Shown here in pieces: positions 35,257 through 42,824 of a DNA stretch of 64,000 nt. Both the position numbers and the translations under genes were made by a program. Below the pieces are notes generated by a model that saw only the letters and a program-made list of their open reading frames with translations, was not told where the DNA came from and did no database searches. Each line of letters begins with the position of its first letter. Position 1 is the stretch's first letter. This stretch comes from Phytoamicus setariae. GTDB lineage: Bacteria > Pseudomonadota > Alphaproteobacteria > Rhizobiales > Rhizobiaceae. The stretch spans positions 62,001-126,000 of the forward strand of contig NZ_JAEQNC010000004.1 of assembly GCF_016722925.1 (NCBI RefSeq), read 5' to 3'.

Positions 35257-35835
35257 TCAACCGATACGGATGACTTTATCCGAAATAAAGCTGGATATCG
35301 GAATAGCCATGTTTTCCGGCGCGGGACCCTTACGGATGCGTCCGGCCGTATCGTAGGACGAGCCATGGCAGGGACAGAACCATCCACCGAATTCCCCGGA
35401 CTCGCCAAGCGGAACGCAACCCAGATGGGTGCAGACCCCGATCATGACCAGCCAGTTCTCCTTGCCTTCGCCAGCAGAGCGATCGACATCGGTCGCCTTG
35501 GCATCGGCCGCAATGTTGGCATTGCGTGCGAGCGGATCCTTCAGTTCCGAAAGGTCAACCGCCTTGGCGTCTGCCACTTCCTTGTCGGTGCGGTTGCGAA
35601 TGAATACCGGCTTGCCGCGCCATTTGACGGTCAGCGACTGGCCCGGCTCGAGCGCACCGACATCCACCTCGATGGATGCAAGCGCTAGTGTCGAGGCATC
35701 CGGCCGCATCTGGTCGATGAACGGCCAAGCCACGCCGACAGCGCCAACCGCAGCTGCCATCCCCGTTGTCAAATATAGAAAATCGCGGCGGGTCGGACCG
35801 CCCGCTTCCCCGCCTGTCGTGTCGTGTTCGCTCAC
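35257..35835 (-). CDS. petA: Rieske iron-sulphur subunit of the bc1 complex
   Basis: A 192-residue subunit starting at GTG 35835. A twin-arginine signal/anchor ([24 protein letters not shown], residues 16-39) directs export by Tat. The 2Fe-2S ligands lie in CTHLGC (135-140) and CPCHGSSY (154-161). A tiny out-of-frame ORF (ATG GAT AAG CCG TGA) ends by overlapping the GTG start, so translation may be coupled to it. It heads petA-petB-petC. Confidence 0.95.
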   Translation of the reverse strand: MSEHDTTGGEAGGPTRRDFLYLTTGMAAAVGAVGVAWPFIDQMRPDASTLALASIEVDVGALEPGQSLTVKWRGKPVFIRNRTDKEVADAKAVDLSELKDPLARNANIAADAKATDVDRSAGEGKENWLVMIGVCTHLGCVPLGESGEFGGWFCPCHGSSYDTAGRIRKGPAPENMAIPISSFISDKVIRIG

Positions 35836-36184
35836 GGCTTATCCATCCTCTGCGCGAAGTTTAGTCTCATACACCTAGAAGTCCGGCTTTTCAGTGGTCA
35901 CAATACGGCCACAGATTCCCCCACTTTCGGGCGCGTTCTAAGCTTGATTGCAGAATATGTCCAGTCTTGGCAAGGGGATGAGGGCACAATGTCGCGGTTA
36001 ATTCACCCGCGAGCGATAACTACCCGCAGGAGCAAGCATATTTGTCAGCCATGACGACACAAGGCGCGCAGTTGCGCAATTGTGCCGCGACCGGCGTCAT
36101 CCATTTGGTTGAATTCCTCAACGATTGCGCCCCCGTTGCGGGCGTGTTAGCCGCATAGGCGAACAAAGGGAAATCTGCTCCGAC
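35836..36184. other. Non-coding spacer between petA and the EEP-family gene
   Basis: 349 bp without a convincing gene. It should contain the petABC promoter (minus strand) and the promoter of the plus-strand EEP gene. A small GC-rich inverted repeat (CGCCC / GGGCG, 36128-36144) is present. I could not pick a clear -35/-10 pair for either direction. Confidence 0.5.
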
Positions 36185-37138
36185 ATGAAGTCTGTTTCGA
36201 TCGTCATCGGCACGCTCGCCGCCCTAGCCGTAGCGGCGCTCGCCGGCCGCTACGCCACCGGCTCCTGGATTTTCTATACGATTGCCAGCTTACAGATACA
36301 GGGGGCAGTAGCAGCCTTTGCACTGGCGGCGATTTCCTTTGGGTTTTACCGCCACGCCCTGAACCTGGCTCTGATGGTAGTTGCGATCCTCATCGGGGCG
36401 CACGGCTACATCATGCTCGGCGAGTTCCGCCAGCCAGCGCCACTCGACCCGGCTGCGAAGCCCCTGTTCCGCCTGCTGTCGATCAACATCATGGGCGACA
36501 ATCCACAGGGCGTCAAGGTGGCAGACTACATCATCGGCTCCGGTGCGGACGTGGTTTTCATCCAGGAATCTGCGCCGATCGGCCCACATATCGATCGCAT
36601 CAAGGTGGTCTATCCCTACCGGCTCGGCTGCGGGGCCCAGACGATCACCTGCGATCAATCGCTTTGGTCCAAGCGACCGCTGGCCGAAGGCAAGGTCATC
36701 ACCGCAAGCCCCATTTACCGTGACCGGCTGATGATCGCCACGATCGATTTCGATGGGCGGCCGGTCAACTTCGTCAACGTACACCTGACCAAGCCCTATT
36801 TCGACAATTTCCATGCCTACGAACTGCGCAGGATCCAAAAAAGCATCGCCCCGCTGAAGGGGCCGATGATCCTTGCAGGCGATTTCAATGCTTCGATACT
36901 GACGCCGGACATCAGGGGTTTTCTCAAATCGACCTACTTGATGACTGCCGAAAAAGAGCCGCAGACCTGGCCAGTCAAAGCCACCTGGGCCGGCATGGCG
37001 ATTGATCATGTGTTCGTCCGTGATGCGCTGCGGTTCAAATCGCTTGCCCGCGTCGAGGAGACGCTGGGCTCCAACCACTATGGCCTGATCGCCGACGTGC
37101 TCTGGCAGGACGATACGGCTACTTATCCACCGCAATGA
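36185..37138 (+). CDS. Membrane-anchored endonuclease/exonuclease/phosphatase family protein
   Basis: A 317-residue protein from ATG 36185 (a longer frame to 36125 lacks a site). Three N-terminal membrane spans (about 5-25, 38-58, 62-80) precede an EEP catalytic domain: LLSINIMGDN, VVFIQES with the metal-binding Glu, VHLTKPYF, LAGDFNAS and the closing IDHVFV and SNHYGLIADV. The catalytic domain would face the periplasm. Members include sphingomyelinase-like and phosphatase enzymes; substrate is not predictable. It overlaps the convergent ABC exporter by 20 bases at the 3' end. Confidence 0.8.
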   Translation: MKSVSIVIGTLAALAVAALAGRYATGSWIFYTIASLQIQGAVAAFALAAISFGFYRHALNLALMVVAILIGAHGYIMLGEFRQPAPLDPAAKPLFRLLSINIMGDNPQGVKVADYIIGSGADVVFIQESAPIGPHIDRIKVVYPYRLGCGAQTITCDQSLWSKRPLAEGKVITASPIYRDRLMIATIDFDGRPVNFVNVHLTKPYFDNFHAYELRRIQKSIAPLKGPMILAGDFNASILTPDIRGFLKSTYLMTAEKEPQTWPVKATWAGMAIDHVFVRDALRFKSLARVEETLGSNHYGLIADVLWQDDTATYPPQ

Positions 37139-38981
37139 AACCGCCGGACTGGCGAGCCCACAGATCGGCATAGAGGCCGCCCTTCGCCAACAGTTGCCGA
37201 TGGCCACCCTCCTCGATGATCCGTCCCTTGTCCATGACCACGAGGCGATCGAGATTGGCGATCGTCGACAGGCGGTGGGCAATGGCGATGACGGTCTTGC
37301 CATTCATCAGCTTTTCGAGGTTTTGCTGGATGGCGGCTTCCACCTCTGAATCCAACGCCGATGTCGCTTCGTCCAAAACCAGGATCGGCGCGTCCTTGAG
37401 CAGCATGCGGGCGATTGCGATCCTCTGGCGTTGTCCGCCAGAAAGCTTCACCCCCCTTTCGCCGACATGAGCGTCATAGCCCTTGCGACCGCGGAAATCC
37501 TCGAGGTGGGGAATGAACATGTCTGCTTCGGCCTCGCGCGCGGCTGCCTGCATCGCCTCCACCGTCGCATCCGGCCGGCCGAACATGATGTTGTCGCGCA
37601 CAGAGCGATGCAGCAGCGCCGTGTCCTGTGTGACCATGCCGATCTGCCGGCGCAATGATTCTTGCCGGACCGAGGCGATGTCCTGGCCGCTAATGAGGAT
37701 ACGGCCGGATTCGAGATCGTAAAAACGCAAGAGCAGGTTGACCAGGGTCGACTTTCCGGCCCCCGAGCGCCCGATGATCCCGACTTTCTCCCCCGCCGCG
37801 ATCGACAGATTGAGCCCCTCAATGACGCCGCTACCCCTGCCATAATGGAAGCTGACATTCTCGAAGAGGATCGAGGGCTCTCGAATGACCAGATCGGGAG
37901 CGTCCGGCCGGTCGACGAGTGCAATCGGCGCCGCGATCATTTCCGCTGAATTCTGGATCGTGCCGAGATTGCGCATGATCGCGTTGAATTGCGTCATCAT
38001 CCGGCCGAGCAGCATGTTCATGCGCAGCACGAGACCCAGGGTGAAGGCCACGGCGCCCGTCGTCACCTGCCCGTCCAGCCACAGTTCGATCGTCAAGGCG
38101 CCCACCGCCGTGATCATCAATCCCGACAGAAAGGCAAGCGATGAGCGGACGCCGGTCAGATAACGCGTAAACGACTTCAGCACATCCTGGAACCGCTCGA
38201 AACCGTCTCTGATATAGCGGTCGTTATCCTCCTCGCGGCCGAACAGCTTCAGCGTCTGGATATTGGAATAGGCATCCGTCAACCGTCCGTTCAGCATTGA
38301 AGAGGCTTCCGCAGTCTCGCGTGCATTGCGACGGATTTTCGGCACGAAGAAGCGGGCCAGCACAATGAACGCGACAATCCAAAAGCCCACCAGCGCACCC
38401 AACCTCCAGTCGAGGCTGGAGACCAGCGTCAGAGTCGTCAGCGAATAGATCACCATGAACCAGGCAACCTGCAGCAGCGACACCATGAGGTCGCCGGTGG
38501 CCTGCCCAGCAGCCCAGACCTTGGTGACGATCCGGCCCGAAAAGTCGTTGTGAAAGAAGCTGAGGGACTGCCGGGAAATGTGGGCGTGCGCCTGCCAGCG
38601 CACCAGATTAAAGAAGCCGGGAACGATCACCTGCTCCTCGACCAGCGCCGAAAGCGCAATCGCCGAAAAGCGCACCCCCAGGACGACGAAGGCGATGAAG
38701 GCTATTTCCCGGCCATGCGCTTCGATCAGGCCGCTCCAGCCGTTGCCGGGACCAACGCTGTCCAGAATGTCGACAAGTCGGCCGACGAACCAGAACAGCC
38801 CGGCCTCGAGCATCGCCACGACGCCGCCCAACACCAGCATGGCGAAGAACGCAGCCTTGGCTTGCGAGACATAGTGCCAGATGAATGCCGCCGTGCCCTT
38901 TGGCGGCTGGTAGCTCGCTTTCGGCCCAAAAGGGTCAATCCAGGATTCGAAATAGCGTGCGAGCCGGTGAAATATCATCAC
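37119..38981 (-). CDS. ABC exporter half-transporter, fused permease and ATPase (ABCB type)
   Basis: A 620-residue half-transporter with six membrane helices (about 40-320) and an ATPase domain: Walker A GRSGAGKSTL, Q-loop VTQDTALLHRSVRDNIMFG, signature KLSGGQRQRIAIARM, Walker B ILVLDEATSAL and the H-loop AHRLST. The protein is a close paralogue of the product at 40122-41975, sharing most of its ATPase domain and the end LYADLWARQSGGFIA. Export of a lipid, peptide or drug is likely. Two ATGs stand at the start (38981 and 38978). No ribosome site is strong. Confidence 0.88.
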   Translation of the reverse strand: MMIFHRLARYFESWIDPFGPKASYQPPKGTAAFIWHYVSQAKAAFFAMLVLGGVVAMLEAGLFWFVGRLVDILDSVGPGNGWSGLIEAHGREIAFIAFVVLGVRFSAIALSALVEEQVIVPGFFNLVRWQAHAHISRQSLSFFHNDFSGRIVTKVWAAGQATGDLMVSLLQVAWFMVIYSLTTLTLVSSLDWRLGALVGFWIVAFIVLARFFVPKIRRNARETAEASSMLNGRLTDAYSNIQTLKLFGREEDNDRYIRDGFERFQDVLKSFTRYLTGVRSSLAFLSGLMITAVGALTIELWLDGQVTTGAVAFTLGLVLRMNMLLGRMMTQFNAIMRNLGTIQNSAEMIAAPIALVDRPDAPDLVIREPSILFENVSFHYGRGSGVIEGLNLSIAAGEKVGIIGRSGAGKSTLVNLLLRFYDLESGRILISGQDIASVRQESLRRQIGMVTQDTALLHRSVRDNIMFGRPDATVEAMQAAAREAEADMFIPHLEDFRGRKGYDAHVGERGVKLSGGQRQRIAIARMLLKDAPILVLDEATSALDSEVEAAIQQNLEKLMNGKTVIAIAHRLSTIANLDRLVVMDKGRIIEEGGHRQLLAKGGLYADLWARQSGGFIAVDK

Positions 38982-39063
38982 TGCGATATAGGTTGTTTTC
39001 TCGCCGGCGCAAAGGTCGCCGCTGTCCTGATTTCACCTTGAAAAAAGCGCAAGGAGGGGCTCT

Positions 39064-39201
39064 ATGGCAGACGGAATTTATTACTGGAGGATTTATTCAT
39101 GCATATTGCCATCATCGGAGCGGCCGGAATGGTCGGCCGCAAACTCACGACCCGGCTGGCAACCGCCGGCGAGCTTACCGGCCGCTACATCGAGCGGCTG
39201 A
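39064..39201 (+). CDS. Possible 45-codon upstream ORF overlapping the denD start
   Basis: ATG 39064 has AGGAGGGG six bases upstream, the strongest ribosome site in this gap. It starts MADGIYYWRIYSCILPS and runs out of frame through the first 34 codons of the next gene. The first 12 codons precede denD and are rich in Tyr/Trp/Ile. It could be a leader peptide or chance; no homologue is known to me. Confidence 0.3.
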   Translation: MADGIYYWRIYSCILPSSERPEWSAANSRPGWQPPASLPAATSSG

Positions 39202-40076
39202 CGCTGGCCGATGTGGTGCCGGCCGACGCTCCTGCCGCATTCAAGGGCAATGTCGAGATCGTGGCAGGCGATTTCTCCGGCGAGGCGGAAATCCAGAAAC
39301 TGGTGGACGCTCGCCCCGACGTTATTTTCCATCTGGCTGCAATCGTTTCCGGCGAGGCGGAACTGGACTTCGAAAAGGGCTACCGCATCAACATGGATGG
39401 CATGCGCCACCTGCTCGAAGCGATCCGACATGCCCATGACGAGGACGGCTATCGCCCTCGCCTGGTCTTCACCTCGTCGATCGGCGTCTACGGCAGCCCC
39501 TTCCCTGCCTCCATACCGGATGATTTTCATCTCACCCCGCTCACCAGCTATGGCACCCAGAAGGCGATCTGCGAGTTGCTGCTGGCTGACTATAGTCGTC
39601 GTGGCTTCGTCCAGGGCGTCGGCATCCGCCTGCCGACCATCTGCGTCCGTCCGGGCAAGCCCAACAAGGCCGCCTCGGGCTTTTTCTCGGGGATCATCCG
39701 CGAGCCGCTGGTGGGTGTGGAAGCGATCCTGCCCGTGCCCGATACTGTGCGCCACTGGCACGCCTCGCCGCGCTCGGCGGTGGGCTTCCTCATCCATGCC
39801 GCCGAAATCGACACGATGAAACTCGAGGGCCGGCCGACCCTTACCATGCCCGGCATCTCGGCGACCGTCGAAGAACAGATCGATGCGCTGCGCAATGTTG
39901 CCGGTGAAAAGGCTACCTTGCTCATCCGTCGCGAGCCCGACGAAATGATCATGCGCATCGTCGCAAGCTGGCCCGAGCGCTTTGAAGCGACACGTGCCAC
40001 GGCGCTTGGCTTCAGGGCCGACGCCTCGTTCGAGGATATCATCAAGGCCCATATCGAGGACGAGTTGCAGAAATAG
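39099..40076 (+). CDS. denD: NAD-dependent epimerase/dehydratase family protein, DenD-like D-erythronate dehydrogenase
   Basis: A 325-residue short-chain-type enzyme. The NAD site is IAIIGAAGMVGRKLTTRL, the active site SSIGVYG and YGTQK (Tyr-x3-Lys). RLPTICVRPGKPNKAASGFFSGIIREPL and WHASPRSAVGFL match the D-erythronate dehydrogenase group, which oxidises D-erythronate at C2 for breakdown to DHAP. A GGAGG site precedes ATG 39099. The usual partners (OtnC, OtnK, OtnI) are absent, so the physiological role may differ. Confidence 0.75.
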   Translation: MHIAIIGAAGMVGRKLTTRLATAGELTGRYIERLTLADVVPADAPAAFKGNVEIVAGDFSGEAEIQKLVDARPDVIFHLAAIVSGEAELDFEKGYRINMDGMRHLLEAIRHAHDEDGYRPRLVFTSSIGVYGSPFPASIPDDFHLTPLTSYGTQKAICELLLADYSRRGFVQGVGIRLPTICVRPGKPNKAASGFFSGIIREPLVGVEAILPVPDTVRHWHASPRSAVGFLIHAAEIDTMKLEGRPTLTMPGISATVEEQIDALRNVAGEKATLLIRREPDEMIMRIVASWPERFEATRATALGFRADASFEDIIKAHIEDELQK

Positions 40077-40087
40077 CAGGCAATAAC

Positions 40088-40120
40088 AAAGAGGCCGGGG
40101 TTTTCGCCCCGGCCTCTCTT
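40088..40120 (+). terminator. Terminator after denD, shared with the convergent exporter
   Basis: GAGGCCGGGG (40091-40100) and CCCCGGCCTC (40107-40116) pair around TTTTCG, 12 nt past the denD stop and just before the exporter stop at 40122. The T-tract is modest on both sides. Confidence 0.8.
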
Positions 40121-40121
40121 A

Positions 40122-41975
40122 CTACTCCGCCGCTTGCTCCGCGTCGGCGTCATCGGCGATAAATCCACCGGACTGACGCTTCCAGAGATCGGCATAGATA
40201 CCGCCTTCGGCCACGAGCTCGGAATGGCTGCCCTCTTCGCGGACCGCCCCCTTGTCGAGCACGATCACGCGGTCCATCTCCGTCAGCGTCGACAGCCGGT
40301 GGGCGATTGCAATAACCGTCTTGCCTTCCATCAGCTCGAACAGGTTTTCCTGGATCGCCGCCTCGACTTCGGAATCGAGCGCCGAGGTCGCCTCGTCGAG
40401 CACCAGGATCGGCGCATCCTTGAGGAACACACGCGCGATCGCCACGCGCTGCCGCTGGCCGCCCGACAGTTTCACGCCACGTTCTCCGACCTGCGCATCA
40501 AGCCCGACGCGCCCATGCGGATCCACCAGCGTCTCGATGAAGTCCCAGGCATTCGCTCGCTTGGCCGCCTCGATGATCTCGGCATCGCTTGCGCCCGGGT
40601 TGCCATAGGCAATGTTGTCGCGAACGGACCGGTGCAGCAGCGAGGTGTCTTGCGTGACGACACCGATCTTGCTGCGCAGGCTGTCCTGCGTCACCTTGCT
40701 GATATCCTGCCCGTCGATGCGGATCTGCCCGCCCTCGAGATCGTAGAACCGCAGCAGCACATTCATCAGCGTCGTCTTGCCGGCCCCAGAACGGCCGACA
40801 AGGCCGACCTTTTCGCCTGGCTGGATGGCTAACGAGATATCGTTGATGACGCCCTTGTCCTTGCCATAGTGGAAGCGGATCTTGTCGAACTCGATCTTGC
40901 CGCCGCTGGCACGAAGTGTCCTGGCGTCCTGGCCATCGCGGATGTCCTGCTTCTTGGAAAGCATTGCCATGCCGTCATAGACAGTGCCGATGTTCTCGAA
41001 CAGCGCCGAGACTTCCCACATGATCCATTGCGACATGCCGTTGATGCGCAGGGAAAGCGAGATGGCGACAGCGATGGCACCGAGCGAAATCGAACCGCCG
41101 ACCCAGAACCAGATCGACAGGGCTGTCGTCAGGAATGCGAGAAGCGCGTTGTTGAGGTGCACCAGCGCATGGAAGGTGGTGATGAAGCGCATCTGGCCGT
41201 GCACGGTTTGCAGGAACTCATCCATGCCCTTCTTCGCAAAGGTCTCCTCACGCCCCGCATGCGAAAACAGCTTGACCGTGGCAATGTTGGTGTAGCTGTC
41301 GACGATCCGGCCGGTCATCATCGAACGGGCATCCGCCTGCCGTTCGGAAATCTTCCGCAGCCGGGGGATGAAGTACCGCAGCAGGCAGGAATAGACGACC
41401 ACCCAAAGAGCCAGCGGCCCCATGAGACGCCAGTCGGCGGTACCCACCACCACGAACATGGAAATGAAGTAGCTCAGGACATAGACGAAAACGTCCAGAA
41501 CCTTCATCGCAACTTCGCGCACGGCCAGCGAGGTCTGCATCACCTTGGTGGCGACACGGCCCGCAAACTCGTTGGAGAAGAAGCTCATGCTCTGGCGCAG
41601 CAGATAACGGTGCATCTGCCAGCGGCCAATCATCGGGTAGTTGCCGATCAGCACCTGATGGATCACCAGCGACTGAAAGATCACCAGACCCGGCAGAACA
41701 ACGAGAGCGAACACCGCCATATAGGCAAGCGTTGTGCCCTCGGTGGCCAAGAAGGTCTTGGGATCCGACTTCGACAGCCAATCGACGATCTGGCCGAGGA
41801 AGTTGAACAGCATGACTTCGCCGACACCGATCGCAGCAGTGACGACAGCCATCAGCACCAGCCAGCCGGCCACCGGCTTCGAGTAATGCATGATGAACGC
41901 ATAAAGCGTGCTGGGCGGGCGCGAGGGATCCTCGGCGGGATAGGGATTTACACGGCTTTCAAACCAGGCAAACAT
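40122..41975 (-). CDS. ABC exporter half-transporter, paralogue of the one at 37119
   Basis: A 617-residue protein from ATG 41975 (GGAG upstream; the frame extends to 42074 without a site). Six membrane helices lead to an ATPase domain with Walker A GRSGAGKTTL, Q-loop VTQDTSLLHRSVRDNIAYG, signature KLSGGQRQRVAIARV, Walker B ILVLDEATSAL and AHRLST. The start MFAWFESRVNPYPAEDPSRPP and ending GLYADLWKRQSGGFIADD-like sequence parallel the other exporter. The two genes flank denD in the same orientation, suggesting a duplication later split by denD. Confidence 0.88.
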   Translation of the reverse strand: MFAWFESRVNPYPAEDPSRPPSTLYAFIMHYSKPVAGWLVLMAVVTAAIGVGEVMLFNFLGQIVDWLSKSDPKTFLATEGTTLAYMAVFALVVLPGLVIFQSLVIHQVLIGNYPMIGRWQMHRYLLRQSMSFFSNEFAGRVATKVMQTSLAVREVAMKVLDVFVYVLSYFISMFVVVGTADWRLMGPLALWVVVYSCLLRYFIPRLRKISERQADARSMMTGRIVDSYTNIATVKLFSHAGREETFAKKGMDEFLQTVHGQMRFITTFHALVHLNNALLAFLTTALSIWFWVGGSISLGAIAVAISLSLRINGMSQWIMWEVSALFENIGTVYDGMAMLSKKQDIRDGQDARTLRASGGKIEFDKIRFHYGKDKGVINDISLAIQPGEKVGLVGRSGAGKTTLMNVLLRFYDLEGGQIRIDGQDISKVTQDSLRSKIGVVTQDTSLLHRSVRDNIAYGNPGASDAEIIEAAKRANAWDFIETLVDPHGRVGLDAQVGERGVKLSGGQRQRVAIARVFLKDAPILVLDEATSALDSEVEAAIQENLFELMEGKTVIAIAHRLSTLTEMDRVIVLDKGAVREEGSHSELVAEGGIYADLWKRQSGGFIADDADAEQAAE

Positions 41976-42332
41976 TGCGGAATTCTCCAGATGAAAACGC
42001 GGCGAGCGCGTCCCTTTGGGGGAGCCGGCGGAGCGGAATCTGCTCGGCGCTAAAAGTACGCCGCGGGCACTCAACCGGAATATATGTGAAGGCGAAGAAT
42101 GTAAGAAAAGATCAGAACGACTTCGGCGTCATTCGAAGAAGGCGCCAGTTGCGACAATTAATATCCATGACAGCCTCCCAATCCTTCGCGTTAAAGACAG
42201 CATTCTGCATAGACCGATTTGCGAAAAATCGCTAGAGCACCGGCGCGGTCTTTTTACGGAACCTGCTCATCAATTAGCCATTTGTTGCCAAATGAGCACA
42301 GCCGACGCGCGAAGAAAGTTTTGAGGACGAGC
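41976..42332. other. Non-coding spacer upstream of trmL
   Basis: 357 bp without a supported gene. An inverted repeat TGCTCAT / ATGAGCA (42264-42270, 42292-42298) with a nested CATTTG / CAAATG lies 35-69 nt before trmL and may fold in its leader. A five-T run precedes it near 42251. Several short frames cross the gap but none has both a ribosome site and coding character. Confidence 0.45.
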
Positions 42333-42809
42333 ATGCCGGGTCTGTCAATCGCACTCTATCAGCCGGATATCGCCGGAAACACCGGCACGATCCTCAGGCT
42401 CGCCGCATGCCTGGGTATAAGCGTCGAGATCATCGAACCGGCGGGCTTCGATACGTCGGATCGCAATCTCAGGCGCGCCGGCCTTGATTATGCCCAGACC
42501 GCACAGTTGACGCGCCATGTCGACTGGGCGCATTTCGAGGCATGGCGCGTTGAAACCGGGCGCAGACTGGTTCTCGCGTCGACAGGGGCTGCGGCCCCCT
42601 ACACGTCAATCGAATACCGTAGTGACGATATCCTGCTTTTCGGCCGGGAAAGCGCTGGCGTGCCCGAACACGTGCATGAAAAAGCCGATCTGCGCGTCAT
42701 CATTCCAATGGTCGCGGGACAGCGTTCGATCAACGTTGCGATGTCGGCGGCGATGATTTCGGGTGAAGCGCTGCGACAGACCGGGTTTCCAGCTTTGGCG
42801 CACCTTTGA
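42333..42809 (+). CDS. trmL: tRNA (cytidine/uridine-34 2'-O) methyltransferase
   Basis: A 158-residue SPOUT-class enzyme. IALYQPDIAGNTGTILRLAACLG is the N-terminal SAM-binding signature; LDYAQTAQLTRHVDW, ILLFGRESAGVPEHVHEKAD and IPMVAGQRSINVAMSAAMISGEALRQ complete the knot. It methylates the wobble nucleotide of leucine tRNAs. ATG 42333 follows GAGGACGAG; the frame runs upstream to 42219 without family sequence. In Rhizobiaceae it normally stands between petABC and hemF, as here apart from the inserted exporters and GGDEF/EAL gene. Confidence 0.92.
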   Translation: MPGLSIALYQPDIAGNTGTILRLAACLGISVEIIEPAGFDTSDRNLRRAGLDYAQTAQLTRHVDWAHFEAWRVETGRRLVLASTGAAAPYTSIEYRSDDILLFGRESAGVPEHVHEKADLRVIIPMVAGQRSINVAMSAAMISGEALRQTGFPALAHL

Positions 42810-42824
42810 GATAGACCGAAGGGT

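Noticed and set aside
38885-39439. A 184-codon plus-strand frame through the denD start
   Set aside because: Out of frame with denD, begins inside the exporter gene on the other strand and has no coding character.
40869-42053. A 394-codon plus-strand frame opposite the second ABC exporter
   Set aside because: His/Asp/Gln-rich composition typical of antisense frames and no family match.
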